The notes: generated from the letters alone by a model not told the origin. DNA of 64,000 nt from Paraburkholderia kururiensis (GCF_034424375.1 NZ_CP139965.1:6510001-6574000), one strand, 5' to 3'. Numbered from the stretch's first letter, positions 49,047 through 59,085 are shown. Program-made: numbers and translations.

Positions 49047-51353
49047 TCAGAAATCGAGCCGCGCGGAGAGCAGAAACTCGCGGCTCTCGCCGAGGGTGAC
49101 GAACGGCAGCCCCGTGCAGCAGCTCGACGTGTAATACGTCGAGTTGAACAGGTTTTTCGCGTTCAACTGCCACGCAATGGAGCGGCCGTAAATGCGGGAA
49201 TCCCATGCCACGAACGCATCCACCACGTGTCCCCACGGCAGGTGGTACACCTTGCCCGTGCCATCGCCCACCGGCAGGCTGCTGAAGACGCGGCCGCCCA
49301 CACCGGCCCGCACGCGTCCGCTCACGGGCGCCGCGCCCACGTTGCCGAAATCGTGCGTGAGGTACAGCGCGCCCGCGTGCTTGGGCGCATTGGGCAGCGG
49401 ATTGCCGGCGAGCTTCGGGTCGTCGGCATAACGCGCTTCGGTGTAGGTGTAGCTGCCGATCACGCTCCACGTGTTGCTGAGCTTGCCGTTCGCCTCGAGC
49501 TCCAGGCCGCGCGAGCGCGCACGCCCCGCGTTGCGCGTGTAGTTCACGCCGTTGATGGTTTCCGTGGTCTGGATGTTGCGCTTGTGAATGTCGAACAGCG
49601 CCACGGAGGCCGTGAGCTGGTCCGTCACCAGCTTCGACCCCGCTTCCCACGCGTTCGCTTCCTCGGGCGGCAGGTCGCCGATGGGCTGCGCAATCGACGT
49701 ATTCGGCCGGAACGACTGGCTGTAGCTCGCGTAGAGCGACCACGCCGGGTCGATCTTGTAGACCACGCCCGCGCGCGGCACCACCTTGTCGGCGTGCACG
49801 TTGGCGCCGGTCACGAAGGGCCGCCCCTTGCCCGTGAGTTCGCCGAACGACTCGTAACGCAGACCGCCCATCACGATCCACCGCTCGCCCAGGTGCACGG
49901 CGTCCTGCACGAACGCGCCGCGCGAAATCAGCTTGTCGGTCTGATCGCTGTCGGCCTTCGAAAGCGTGCTGGTCTGCGAAAGCAGGCCGTACACCGGCGC
50001 GTACAGGTTGAAGCTCGAATTGTTCTTGCCGCGATAAAGGTCGCCCAGCACGCGATAGTTGCGCATGTAGTCCACGCCCGCGAGCACGTCGTGCTGCAAC
50101 CCGAACAGCTGCACCTTGCCTTCCAGGTTCAGCGTGAGGTTGTGCACGTCCTGCACGCCGTTCTGCGTGCTGTCCACGCGCCGCGTCAGCACGCCCGTAT
50201 TGAAATTCGCCGAGAGCACGCGCGCTTGCCAGTCGTTGTAGTAGGTGCGGTTGTAGCCGTAGCCCGCATGCACGGTCCAGTTCGGGCTTAGCTTGTGATC
50301 GACGCGCAGGTTGAATGCATCGGAGCGGCCCGTGGAAACGTTGTAGCGCTCGTCGAGCCGTTCGTCGGCGGGAATTGCCACCGGGTTGCCGGTACGCGTG
50401 TCGATCAGCGTGCCGCGGTCGAACGGCACGGAGTAGTTCATGTGCTCGTATTGCAGCAGCACCGTGGTATCGCGCCCGTACCAGGCGAGCGACGGCGCAA
50501 TCGTCTCCTGACGCGTCTGCCCGAAGTTGCGCCAGTAGTCGACGCGCTGATGATCCGCAATCAGCCGGTACGCGAGGCCCGACGTGCCGATGGGCCCGGT
50601 CAGGTCGATCTGCGCGCCGCCTCCGCCGTACGAACTCGCGAAGCCCGACACCGAGTTCTGCGCTTCCAGTTGCGGCTTCTTCGTGACGACGTTGATCATG
50701 CCGCCCGGGTCCTGAATGCCGTAGAGCATCGAGGCCGGCCCTTTGAGCACTTCGATGCGCTCGGTGGTGGGCGTGAAGTTGCGCGGCTGCACGGACTGCA
50801 TGCCGTCGCGCAGGATCGAGTTGTCGCGGTTGTCGCCGAAGCCGCGCTTCACGATGGCATCGAGCGTGCCGCCGAGCGTATTGCCCATGCGCACGCCGGG
50901 CACGGCGGCGAGGGCGTCGGCGAGACTGTCGGGCGCGCGGTCTTCGATCTGCTGCTGGGTCACGACGTTGACGGCTTGAGGCACGTCGATGAGCGGTGAG
51001 TCGGTGCGCGTGGCGACTGTGGCACGGCGCGGCTGGTAGCCGGTTTCGTCGAGCGGCTTCGACGCGCGGACTTTTACGGTGGGTAAGGCCGGCGTGGTGT
51101 CGGGTTTCGCCTCTGCCTGGGCGTCGGCCCGCCCCTTGGCTCCAGTGTCGGCGCCAGTCTCGGCCCCAGCCTCGGCCGCTTTCCCGCCTGCCGCACCGGC
51201 CGCGGCCGTATCGACCACCGTCTCGACCTCCGCCGCGTCTGCGCGCACGACCGCTGCGGCCCAGCCCTGCGCGACCAGGAGCGACGCTGCGCATGCCCAT
51301 CCTCGACGCCTCGCGCGCCGCTTGCTGCTTTTCATCCGATACCCCGAATCCAT
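49047..51353 (-). CDS. TonB-dependent siderophore receptor
   Basis: Outer-membrane ferric-siderophore transporter, 768 residues. Residues 1-40 form a signal peptide with a twin-basic N-region, followed by an unusually Ala/Glu/Gly-rich stretch (about 41-92) before the TonB-box region 'ALPTVKVRASKPLDETGY'. The plug domain contains 'SPLIDVPQAVNVVTQQQIEDRAPDSLADALAAVPGV' and 'ERIEVLKGPASMLYGIQDPGGMINVVTKKP'. The beta-barrel ends in 'REFLLSARLDF' with terminal Phe. The sequence is of the FhuA/FpvA-like hydroxamate receptor family. ATG 51353 is used (51335 is an alternative). A Fur-box-like palindrome lies 38-50 bases upstream. No siderophore biosynthesis genes are nearby, so a xenosiderophore is plausible. 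Confidence 0.92.
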   Translation of the reverse strand: MDSGYRMKSSKRRARRRGWACAASLLVAQGWAAAVVRADAAEVETVVDTAAAGAAGGKAAEAGAETGADTGAKGRADAQAEAKPDTTPALPTVKVRASKPLDETGYQPRRATVATRTDSPLIDVPQAVNVVTQQQIEDRAPDSLADALAAVPGVRMGNTLGGTLDAIVKRGFGDNRDNSILRDGMQSVQPRNFTPTTERIEVLKGPASMLYGIQDPGGMINVVTKKPQLEAQNSVSGFASSYGGGGAQIDLTGPIGTSGLAYRLIADHQRVDYWRNFGQTRQETIAPSLAWYGRDTTVLLQYEHMNYSVPFDRGTLIDTRTGNPVAIPADERLDERYNVSTGRSDAFNLRVDHKLSPNWTVHAGYGYNRTYYNDWQARVLSANFNTGVLTRRVDSTQNGVQDVHNLTLNLEGKVQLFGLQHDVLAGVDYMRNYRVLGDLYRGKNNSSFNLYAPVYGLLSQTSTLSKADSDQTDKLISRGAFVQDAVHLGERWIVMGGLRYESFGELTGKGRPFVTGANVHADKVVPRAGVVYKIDPAWSLYASYSQSFRPNTSIAQPIGDLPPEEANAWEAGSKLVTDQLTASVALFDIHKRNIQTTETINGVNYTRNAGRARSRGLELEANGKLSNTWSVIGSYTYTEARYADDPKLAGNPLPNAPKHAGALYLTHDFGNVGAAPVSGRVRAGVGGRVFSSLPVGDGTGKVYHLPWGHVVDAFVAWDSRIYGRSIAWQLNAKNLFNSTYYTSSCCTGLPFVTLGESREFLLSARLDF

Positions 51354-51390
51354 TTGTAAGTTTCTGGAAAACGGGGATACTACAGTTGTC

Positions 51391-51403
51391 GAGAATGATT
51401 CTC
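51391..51403. promoter_or_regulatory. Fur box-like palindrome upstream of the siderophore receptor
   Basis: GAGAATGATTCTC is a perfect 6-1-6 palindrome, and with its flanks it matches much of the Fur consensus GATAATGATAATCATTATC. It lies 38 bases upstream of the receptor start, where a Fur repressor would cover the promoter. Iron-repressed expression is therefore predicted. Confidence 0.8.
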
Positions 51404-51487
51404 AATACCTTGGTTTCAAAAAACCATCTACGAGTTGAACGAAAGCCTTCAACGCGCTGCGCGCAGCACGCGTCGCGGCACGGCGCG

Positions 51488-51805
51488 TCACTCGCCTGCT
51501 GCCTGCTTCGACGCGGCTTTGCGCCGATGCCGGAAGAAATGAACGAGCGCCACGGCGGCCAGCACGCATATCAAGACATTGCCGACAGGAAACGTCACGA
51601 GGCCCAGCCAGCCCAGCATGCCCATCGTTCCGAGCAGCTCGCCGAAGTCATGCCCCAGGATCACGCAAGGGTAAAAGCCTGCCTCGTCGAGCCTGCAACC
51701 GTTCGCCGTCGCGACGACTCCCGCGATCACGACCGGGATGAACGGCGAAACCGTGAAAAGCGCAATGAGCGCAAAAGCCAGCAGATAGCGTTTGAAAAGC
51801 GTCAT
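51488..51805 (-). CDS. Small integral membrane protein of unknown function
   Basis: 105 residues with two to three hydrophobic segments ('YLLAFALIALFTVSPFIPVVIAGVVATANG', 'WLGLVTFPVGNVLICVLAAVALVHFF') and a basic cytoplasmic tail 'RHRRKAASKQ'. Two cysteines (about 37 and 47) lie in the intervening loop 'CRLDEAGFYPCVILGHDFGELL' and could form a disulfide. No named family is recognised. ATG 51805 with GAGG upstream is the only start. It lies between the siderophore receptor promoter and the uvrA-like gene, transcribed leftward. Confidence 0.75.
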   Translation of the reverse strand: MTLFKRYLLAFALIALFTVSPFIPVVIAGVVATANGCRLDEAGFYPCVILGHDFGELLGTMGMLGWLGLVTFPVGNVLICVLAAVALVHFFRHRRKAASKQAAGE

Positions 51806-51980
51806 GCGATGAACCTCGAAGTCGTCGCGCCGGCCTTCTTGCGGCGGATTGCAGCGCCGATTCCGGCGCTACGTCGTGCTGTCGATTTCTGCGCCTTTTC
51901 CTTGTTTCCGCTCCATGCCGCGCATTCGAGCCGCCCGACTTGAATGCGCATGGCGACACCGCGTCACGCGGAGCACCGCC

Positions 51981-54900
51981 TCAACCCTCGCCGCCCGCCG
52001 CGGTCCCCCGCACGCCCTCGCCGCGCGCCAGCACCGGCCGCAGCGCCGCGCCCGTATGGCTGCCGGCAACGCGCGCGAGCCCTTCCGGGTCCGCCGCGGC
52101 CACAATCGCGCCGCCGCCCACGCCGCCCTCGGGCCCGAGGTCGATGATCCAGTCGGCTTCCGCGATCACGTCCAGATCATGCTCGATCACGACGACGCTA
52201 TGCCCGCCGTCCACGAGCCGGTGCAGCACGCGGATCAGCTTCGCGACGTCGGCCATGTGCAGCCCGACCGTGGGTTCGTCGAGCACGTAGAGCGTGTGCG
52301 GCGCCTTCTGCCCGCGCCGCGTGACGTCGTCGCGCACCTTCGAGAGTTCGGTGACGAGCTTGATGCGCTGCGCCTCCCCGCCCGACAGCGTCGGCGACGG
52401 CTGGCCGAGCGTGAGGTAGCCGAGCCCCACGTCCTTCATCAGTTGCAGCGGATGCGCGATGTTCGTGACCGCCGAGAAGAACTCGACCGCCTCGTCGATC
52501 TCCATCGTGAGCACTTCGCCGATGTTGCGTCCGCGCCAGCTCACGGCGAGCGTTTCGGGATTGAAGCGCTGGCCGTGGCACACGTCGCAGGGCACCTTCA
52601 CGTCGGGCAGGAAGCTCATGCCGATAGTGCGCACGCCCTGCCCTTCGCACGCGGGACAGCGCCCGTCGCCCGTGTTGAACGAGAAGCGCGAGGCCGTGTA
52701 GCCGCGCGCCCGCGCCTCGAGCGTCTCCGCGAACAGCCGGCGAATCGCGTCCCATACGCCGATATAGGTCGCGGGACACGAACGCGGCGTCTTGCCGATC
52801 GGCGTCTGGTCCACTTCGAGCACGCGGTCGATGCTTTCCCACCCCGTGATCGAATCGCACCCTTGCCATGCGTGCTCAACGTCCACCTTCGGGCGAACCG
52901 CCGAACGCGCGAGCACGCTGGACCGCCTTGCGGCCATCGCGTTCTTCTCACCACCGTCGCGTTTGCCACCTTGCGCCGCCTTGCGCGCCCGCCGTTGTGC
53001 AGGCGACGAGAGCACCGAGCGCCCCACGGCGTCGAGCATGTTGGCCATCAGCACGTCGCGCGCGAGCGTCGATTTGCCCGAGCCGCTCACGCCCGTAATC
53101 GCCACGAGCCGCGCCAGCGGAATGGGCACCGTCACGTCGCGCAGGTTATGCAGCTTCGCGCCGTGCACGGTGAGCCAGTTCAACGGCGGCGCGTCGGCGG
53201 CCGTCGCTTTCGTCCTCGCGCCGGGCGCCGCCACCGGCCGCCGCGCCTGCAACGGATGCACCATCGGCTGCGCGAGGAACTGCCCCGTCAGCGACTCGGG
53301 ATGCGCCGCGAGATCCGCCACGCCGCCCTGCGCGATCACGCGTCCGCCGCGTTTGCCCGCGCCGGGACCAATGTCGATGATGTGATCCGCTCGGCGAATC
53401 GTGTCCTCGTCGTGCTCCACGACGACGAGCGTGTTGCCCTTCTCGCCGAGGCTGCGCAGCGCGTCGAGCAGAATCTGGTTGTCGCGCGGATGCAGCCCGA
53501 TGGTGGGTTCGTCGAGCACGTAGCAGACGCCTTGCAGGTTGCTGCCCAGTTGCGCCGCGAGCCGGATGCGCTGCGCCTCGCCGCCCGAGAGGCTGGGCGC
53601 CGCGCGGTCGAGGCTCAGATAGCCGAGCCCCACTTCCTCCAGGAATTGCAGGCGGCTGCGGATTTCGCTGATCACGTCGCGCGCGATTTCCGCATCGCGC
53701 CCCGCGAGTTCCAGCGTCTCGACCCACCGACGCGTGTCGGCCACCGTCCATTGCGCGACGTCCACGATGGCGTGTTCATCGAACGTCACCGCGCGCGCCA
53801 CGGCGTTGAGGCGCGTGCCGCCGCACTCGGCGCACGGCTCCTCGCCCATGCCTTCGGGCTCCAGTTCCTCGGAGGGCAGCGTCTGTTCGCGGCCGCGTCC
53901 GTCGTCGGCGGTGATGGTGTCGTCGTAGGCCGCGCGTTGCTCGCGCGTGAGCGAAAGGCCCGTGCCCACGCACGACGTGCACCAGCCGTGCTTGCTGTTG
54001 TACGAGAACATGCGCGGATCGAGTTCGGGATAGCTCGTGCCGCACACCGGGCAGGCGCGCTTCGTGGAGAGCACCTTCACGGTGCCGATGCGCGCCGTCG
54101 GCTTGCCGTTGCCCATCGCGCGGTGCAGCCCGTCGAGCGGCGCAAGCAGATGCACGACGCCCTTGCCCGCTTCCAGCGCCGCGTCAAGCGCGCGGCGCAG
54201 TTCCGCTTCGCGTTCGGGCGCAATCACGAGGTCGGCGACGGGCAGTTCGATGGTGTGCTCGCGGAAGCGGTCGAGCTTCGGCCACGGGTCCACGGGCACG
54301 AACTCGCCGTCCACACGCAGGTGGCTGTTGCCGCGCGCCTTCGCCCACTTCGCGAGGTCCGTGTACACACCCTTGCGGTTCACCACGAGCGGCGCGAGCA
54401 GCCCTACGTGCTGGCCGCGATGGTCGCGCATCAACTGCGCGGCAATCGAATCCACGCTCTGCGCCGTGACCGGCGTGCCGTCGTGGATGCAGTGCTGCAC
54501 GCCCAGCTTCACGTACAGCAGCCGCAGGAAGTGCCACACCTCGGAGGTGGTGGCCACCGTGCTCTTGCGACCGCCGCGCGAAAGCCGCTGTTCGATGGCG
54601 ACCGTGGGCGGAATGCCGTAGACCGCGTCCACTTCGGGGCGGCCCGCGGGCTGCACGATGGACCGCGCGTATGCGTTCAGCGATTCGAGGTAACGGCGCT
54701 GCCCTTCGTGAAAGAGGATGTCGAACGCAAGCGTCGATTTGCCGGAGCCCGACACGCCCGTAATCACGTTGAAGCGGCCGTGCGGAATGTCCACGTCGAG
54801 CGACTTCAGGTTGTGCTCGCGCGCGTTGACGATGCGCACCACGTCTTCGCCTTCCACGGCGCGGCGTGCGCGCGCGGCCTTCAGCGACTGCTGCAGCGGC

Positions 54901-57884
54901 AGGCCCTGCTCGCGCGCCTCCAGCGTGCCGAGCGCCTCGTCGTATTGCAGCAGCGCGAGGCCCGTATGCGAGCGCGCGCAGGCTTTCACGTCGTCGGGCG
55001 TGCCCGCGCACACCAGCTCGCCGCCCGCGTCCCCGCCTTCGGGACCGAGGTCGACGATCCAGTCCGCCGCACGGATCACGTCGAGGTTGTGCTCGATCAC
55101 GATGAGCGAATGCCCGCGCGCCAGCAGCTTGCCGAAGGCCTGCATGAGCTTCGCGATGTCGTCGAAGTGCAGGCCCGTGGTGGGCTCGTCGAACATGAAG
55201 AGACGGCTCTCGCTCGACGTCTGGCCGCCGCGCGTGGGCGCCGTTTCGGCGAGGAAGCCCGCGAGCTTGAGCCGCTGCGCCTCACCGCCCGAGAGCGTGG
55301 GCACCGGCTGGCCGAGCTTCACGTATTCGAGGCCGACGTCGACGATAGGCTGCAACACGCGCAGCACTTCCGCGTCGGCGGCGAACAGCTGCGTGGCCTC
55401 GCTCACCGTGAGGTCGAGCACGTCCGCAATGGAAAGCGCGCGGTCGCCGCGCGCGATCTTCACTTCGAGAATCTCGGCGCGGTAACGGCTGCCGTCGCAG
55501 TCCGGGCAGCGCAGATACACGTCGCTCAGGAACTGCATCTCGACGTGCTCGAAGCCCGAGCCGCCGCACGTCGGGCAACGGCCTTCGCCCGAGTTGAAGC
55601 TGAACATGCCCGCGCCGTAGCCGCGCTCCAGCGCGAGCGGCGCCTTCGCGAACAGCTTGCGGATTTCGTCGAACGCGCCCACGTAGCTGGCCGGATTCGA
55701 ACGCGCCGTTTTGCCGATGGGCGACTGGTCGACGAACACGGCATCGCTGATGGCTTCCACGCCCTTCAGCGCGCGATAGGCGCCCGGCGATTCGGTCGCC
55801 TTGCCGAGATGGCGCGCGAGCGCCGGGTACAGCACATCCTGCACGAGCGTCGATTTGCCCGAGCCCGACACGCCCGTCACGCACACGAGGCGCTGCAACG
55901 GCAGCTCCACCGTCACGTCGCGCAGGTTGTGCTCGCTCGCGCCTTCCAGCACGAGGCGCGGCGTGCTGCTTTCCACCGGACGGCGCGCCCAGCGCGAGGC
56001 GTCGGCCACGTGCCGCCGGCCGCTCAGGTAGTCGCCCGTGAGCGTGCCCGAGCCGCGGATGTCGTCGGGCGTGCCGTCGTAGATGATCGTGCCGCCGCAC
56101 TCGCCCGGCCCCGGTCCCATGTCGATCAGGCGGTCCGCCGCGAGCATGACCGAGGGGTCGTGCTCCACCACCACGAGCGTGTTGCCCGCGTCGCGCAGCC
56201 GGTGCATGGCTTCCACGATGCGGTTGAGGTCGCGCGGATGCAGCCCGATGCTGGGCTCGTCGAGGACGAACAGCGTCTTCGTAAGCGACGTGCCGAGCGC
56301 CGTGGTGAGGTTGATGCGCTGCACCTCGCCGCCCGAGAGCGTGCGACTCTGGCGGTCCAGCGTCAGGTAGCCGAGCCCCACGTCGCACAGATACTTGAGC
56401 CGCGTGCGCACTTCGGCGAGCAGCAGCTTCAGCGCGTCGTCGAGCAGCGCCGAAGGCAGCGTGAGGTCGTCGAAGAAACGCCGGATACGCTTGATCGGCA
56501 AGAGCATCAGGTCGTGCACCGTGAGGCCCGGCAGCGCTTCGAGCTGCGCGCGCTGCCACTTCACGCCATGCGGCAGAAAGCGCGCGTGCGGGTCCAGCAC
56601 GGCGTCGGCGTTCGGCTTGCTGCCAAGGCGCCATTGCAGCGATTCGGTCTTGAGCCGCGCGCCGCCGCACACCTCACAGGGCGTGTAGCTGCGGTACTTC
56701 GAGAGCAGCACGCGGATGTGCATCTTGTACGCCTTCGACTCGAGGTAGCCGAAGAAACGCTTCACGCCGTACCACTGCGTCTGCCACTTGCCGGTCCACT
56801 CGGGCGAGCCTTCGATCACCCAGTCACGTTCGGTCTGCGTGAGCTGCGACCACGGCACGTCGCGGCGAATGCCGGCCTTCGCGGCGTAGCGCATGAGGTC
56901 GTCCTGGCATTCCTTCCAGGCGGGCGTTTGCAGCGGCTTGATGGCGCCGCCGCGCAGCGTCTTGCGCTCGTCGGGAATCACGAGGCCCCAATCGACGCCG
57001 ATCACGCGGCCAAAGCCGCGGCACGTCTCGCAGGCGCCGTAAGCCGAGTTGAACGAGAACAGCGCCGGTTGCGGGTCCGCGTAACGCAGGTCGCTTTCGG
57101 GGCAATGCAGGCCCGTGGAGAAGCGCCAGATTTCGGGCGGCTGCGTCTCGCCCGCAGTCGCAGCCGCGTCGCCCTCGCGCACCACATAGACGTTCACGCG
57201 ACCGGCGCCGCGCTTCAGCGACGCCTCGATGGCCTCCACCACGCGGCTCTTCTCCACGTTCTGCAGACGGAAGCGGTCGGCCACCACGTCGAGCATCTTG
57301 CGCTTGCCCGCCGCGGTCTCCACCTCGCGCTGCGCCTGCACGCGCGTGTAGCCGCTCGCGGAGAGCCACTGCGCGACCTCCTCTTCGGTGGTCGAGTCGG
57401 GCAGCTCGACAGGGAACGTCACGACGAGGCGCGGGTCGTCCGCCGCGGTGCGCGCGCGCAGTTCCGCATAGATGGTTTCGGGCGTGTCGTGGCGCACCGG
57501 CAGCGCGGTCTCGCGGTCGAACAGGCTCGCGGCGCGCGCGTAGAGCAGCTTCAGATGGTCGTTGAGTTCCGTCATCGTGCCGACCGTGGAGCGCGAACTG
57601 CGCACCGGGTTGGTCTGGTCGATGGCGATGGCGGGCGGCACGCCGTCCACGCGGTCCACCTGCGGGCGGTCCATGCGGTCCAGAAACTGGCGGGCGTAGG
57701 CGCTGAAGGTCTCGACGTAGCGGCGCTGGCCTTCGGCGTAGAGCGTGTCGAAGACGAGGCTCGACTTGCCCGATCCCGAAGGACCGGTCACCACCGTCAT
57801 CTCGCCCGTACGCAGGTCGAGGTCGAGGTTCTTGAGATTGTGCTGACGGGCGCCGCGAATGCGGATGGTTCGGTTATCGCTCAC
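51981..57884 (-). CDS. uvrA: Double-length UvrA: two complete excinuclease ABC subunit A copies in one chain
   Basis: A 1967-residue protein; ordinary UvrA is about 940. It has four ABC ATPase sites: Walker A at 34-41, 671-678, 1043-1050 and 1598-1605, and LSGGE signatures near 516, 865, 1432 and 1832, each with its own Walker B (e.g. 'FVLDEPSIGLHPRD', 'YVLDEPTIGLHPRD'). Zinc CxxC pairs occur in both halves: 285/288 with 403/406 and 770/773 with 793/796 in the first, 1278/1281, 1302/1305, 1351/1354 and 1743/1746 with 1766/1769 in the second. The join is a hydrophilic linker around 980-1015. UvrA dimers normally locate DNA damage for UvrB; here both protomers would be in cis. The frame is uninterrupted. 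It is probably a paralogue, with a normal uvrA expected elsewhere. Confidence 0.95.
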   Translation of the reverse strand: MSDNRTIRIRGARQHNLKNLDLDLRTGEMTVVTGPSGSGKSSLVFDTLYAEGQRRYVETFSAYARQFLDRMDRPQVDRVDGVPPAIAIDQTNPVRSSRSTVGTMTELNDHLKLLYARAASLFDRETALPVRHDTPETIYAELRARTAADDPRLVVTFPVELPDSTTEEEVAQWLSASGYTRVQAQREVETAAGKRKMLDVVADRFRLQNVEKSRVVEAIEASLKRGAGRVNVYVVREGDAAATAGETQPPEIWRFSTGLHCPESDLRYADPQPALFSFNSAYGACETCRGFGRVIGVDWGLVIPDERKTLRGGAIKPLQTPAWKECQDDLMRYAAKAGIRRDVPWSQLTQTERDWVIEGSPEWTGKWQTQWYGVKRFFGYLESKAYKMHIRVLLSKYRSYTPCEVCGGARLKTESLQWRLGSKPNADAVLDPHARFLPHGVKWQRAQLEALPGLTVHDLMLLPIKRIRRFFDDLTLPSALLDDALKLLLAEVRTRLKYLCDVGLGYLTLDRQSRTLSGGEVQRINLTTALGTSLTKTLFVLDEPSIGLHPRDLNRIVEAMHRLRDAGNTLVVVEHDPSVMLAADRLIDMGPGPGECGGTIIYDGTPDDIRGSGTLTGDYLSGRRHVADASRWARRPVESSTPRLVLEGASEHNLRDVTVELPLQRLVCVTGVSGSGKSTLVQDVLYPALARHLGKATESPGAYRALKGVEAISDAVFVDQSPIGKTARSNPASYVGAFDEIRKLFAKAPLALERGYGAGMFSFNSGEGRCPTCGGSGFEHVEMQFLSDVYLRCPDCDGSRYRAEILEVKIARGDRALSIADVLDLTVSEATQLFAADAEVLRVLQPIVDVGLEYVKLGQPVPTLSGGEAQRLKLAGFLAETAPTRGGQTSSESRLFMFDEPTTGLHFDDIAKLMQAFGKLLARGHSLIVIEHNLDVIRAADWIVDLGPEGGDAGGELVCAGTPDDVKACARSHTGLALLQYDEALGTLEAREQGLPLQQSLKAARARRAVEGEDVVRIVNAREHNLKSLDVDIPHGRFNVITGVSGSGKSTLAFDILFHEGQRRYLESLNAYARSIVQPAGRPEVDAVYGIPPTVAIEQRLSRGGRKSTVATTSEVWHFLRLLYVKLGVQHCIHDGTPVTAQSVDSIAAQLMRDHRGQHVGLLAPLVVNRKGVYTDLAKWAKARGNSHLRVDGEFVPVDPWPKLDRFREHTIELPVADLVIAPEREAELRRALDAALEAGKGVVHLLAPLDGLHRAMGNGKPTARIGTVKVLSTKRACPVCGTSYPELDPRMFSYNSKHGWCTSCVGTGLSLTREQRAAYDDTITADDGRGREQTLPSEELEPEGMGEEPCAECGGTRLNAVARAVTFDEHAIVDVAQWTVADTRRWVETLELAGRDAEIARDVISEIRSRLQFLEEVGLGYLSLDRAAPSLSGGEAQRIRLAAQLGSNLQGVCYVLDEPTIGLHPRDNQILLDALRSLGEKGNTLVVVEHDEDTIRRADHIIDIGPGAGKRGGRVIAQGGVADLAAHPESLTGQFLAQPMVHPLQARRPVAAPGARTKATAADAPPLNWLTVHGAKLHNLRDVTVPIPLARLVAITGVSGSGKSTLARDVLMANMLDAVGRSVLSSPAQRRARKAAQGGKRDGGEKNAMAARRSSVLARSAVRPKVDVEHAWQGCDSITGWESIDRVLEVDQTPIGKTPRSCPATYIGVWDAIRRLFAETLEARARGYTASRFSFNTGDGRCPACEGQGVRTIGMSFLPDVKVPCDVCHGQRFNPETLAVSWRGRNIGEVLTMEIDEAVEFFSAVTNIAHPLQLMKDVGLGYLTLGQPSPTLSGGEAQRIKLVTELSKVRDDVTRRGQKAPHTLYVLDEPTVGLHMADVAKLIRVLHRLVDGGHSVVVIEHDLDVIAEADWIIDLGPEGGVGGGAIVAAADPEGLARVAGSHTGAALRPVLARGEGVRGTAAGGEG

Positions 57885-58140
57885 TGGGGCAGATATTCCG
57901 GCTGATCAAAATGTGGGACCGGGACGGCGGCGAGGGCACGGGCGCTGGAGTGCGCCATGCGCGGAACCGGGGCGCCGTCCGCGGGTGAGTGTCAAATTCT
58001 ACTGTATGTTTATACAGCACATGCAGCGGCCCGCCAGGCTTGGTTGCGGGCGGCCGGCGACGGTGAAATCCCGCCTGGGCGCAGGCCGGTTCGCGTGATA
58101 GATTCAGCGCTCCCCTCGCCCCGCCCTCGAGTTTCGCGCC

Positions 58141-59085
58141 ATGTGGCAGATCGATCAGACGTCGTTGCGCCTTTTCATCGCCGTGTGCGAAGAAGGCACG
58201 ATTGCGCGCGCGGCCGAGCGCGAATTCATCGCGCCCTCCGCGGTGAGCAAGCGGCTCGCGGACCTCGAAACGCTCTGCGACGTGGCGCTCGTCTCGCGCA
58301 GCCCGCGCGGCGTGCGGCCCACGCCGGCCGGCGAAGCGCTGCTGCGCCACGCGCGGCTCATCATGCGCGGCCACGAACGGCTGCAAGCCGAACTCGGCGA
58401 GTACGCCGCGGGCGCGCGCGGGCACGTGCGGGTGCTCGCGAATGCGTCGTCGCTGGTCGAGTTCCTGCCCGAGGCGCTCTCGGCGTTTCTCCAGGCCAAC
58501 GAGCGCATTCGCGTGGACGTGGAAGAGCGCGTGAGCGCCGAGATCGTGCGCGGCGTCGACGAAGGCGTGGCCGACATCGGCATCTGCCGCGACTTCGTGG
58601 CCACGGGCGGGCTCGACGTCATTCCGTATCGCTCGGACCATCTCGCGCTCGTCGTGCCGCGCGATCATCCGCTCGCGCACCGCACGGGAATCGGCTTCGA
58701 AGAAACGCTCGCGTACGACCATCTGGGTCTCGCTTCGAACGCGTCGCTCAATGCGCTGATGCAGCGCATCGCCGCCGAAAAGGGACATGAGCTGAACTAC
58801 CGCAGTTTCGTGTCTTCGTTCGATGCGGCGTGCCGGTTCATCGAGGCCGGGCTCGCCGTGTCGATCCTGCCGCTCGAAGCCGTCGCGCGGCGCGGCGGTT
58901 CGCTCTCGGCGTCAGGCGATGGCGGCGAAGGCGGCCAACGTGGCGAAGCGGCGCGTTCGCGCATCGTCGCCGTTCCGCTGCACGACGCCTGGGCCGAGCG
59001 CCGCTTCGTGATCTGCGTGGGCGAGCGCGCCGCGTTGACGCTGGCGGCCGCGCGTCTTGTCGATCATCTGCTGGCGACGCGTTGA
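58141..59085 (+). CDS. LysR-family transcriptional regulator
   Basis: 314 residues: HTH in residues 1-62 ('SLRLFIAVCEEGTIARAAEREFIAPSAVSKRLADLETLCDVALVSRSPRGVRPTPAGEALL') and effector-binding domain from about 92 ('VRVLANASSLVEFLPEALSAFLQANERIRVDVEE'). A Gly/Ser/Ala-rich insertion of about 25 residues near 255-278 is unusual for the family. It is co-directional with, and 250 bases upstream of, the lyase/CoA-transferase/carrier genes, so it is the likely regulator of that unit. The inducer is unknown. The 256-base gap to the uvrA start holds no other feature I can support. Confidence 0.88.
   Translation: MWQIDQTSLRLFIAVCEEGTIARAAEREFIAPSAVSKRLADLETLCDVALVSRSPRGVRPTPAGEALLRHARLIMRGHERLQAELGEYAAGARGHVRVLANASSLVEFLPEALSAFLQANERIRVDVEERVSAEIVRGVDEGVADIGICRDFVATGGLDVIPYRSDHLALVVPRDHPLAHRTGIGFEETLAYDHLGLASNASLNALMQRIAAEKGHELNYRSFVSSFDAACRFIEAGLAVSILPLEAVARRGGSLSASGDGGEGGQRGEAARSRIVAVPLHDAWAERRFVICVGERAALTLAAARLVDHLLATR

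Noticed and set aside
51849..57905. A 2018-codon open frame on the plus strand antisense to the double uvrA gene
   Set aside because: It is Arg/His/Ala-rich with no domain similarity, a typical mirror frame of a GC-rich gene. The opposite strand is an intact UvrA with all motifs.
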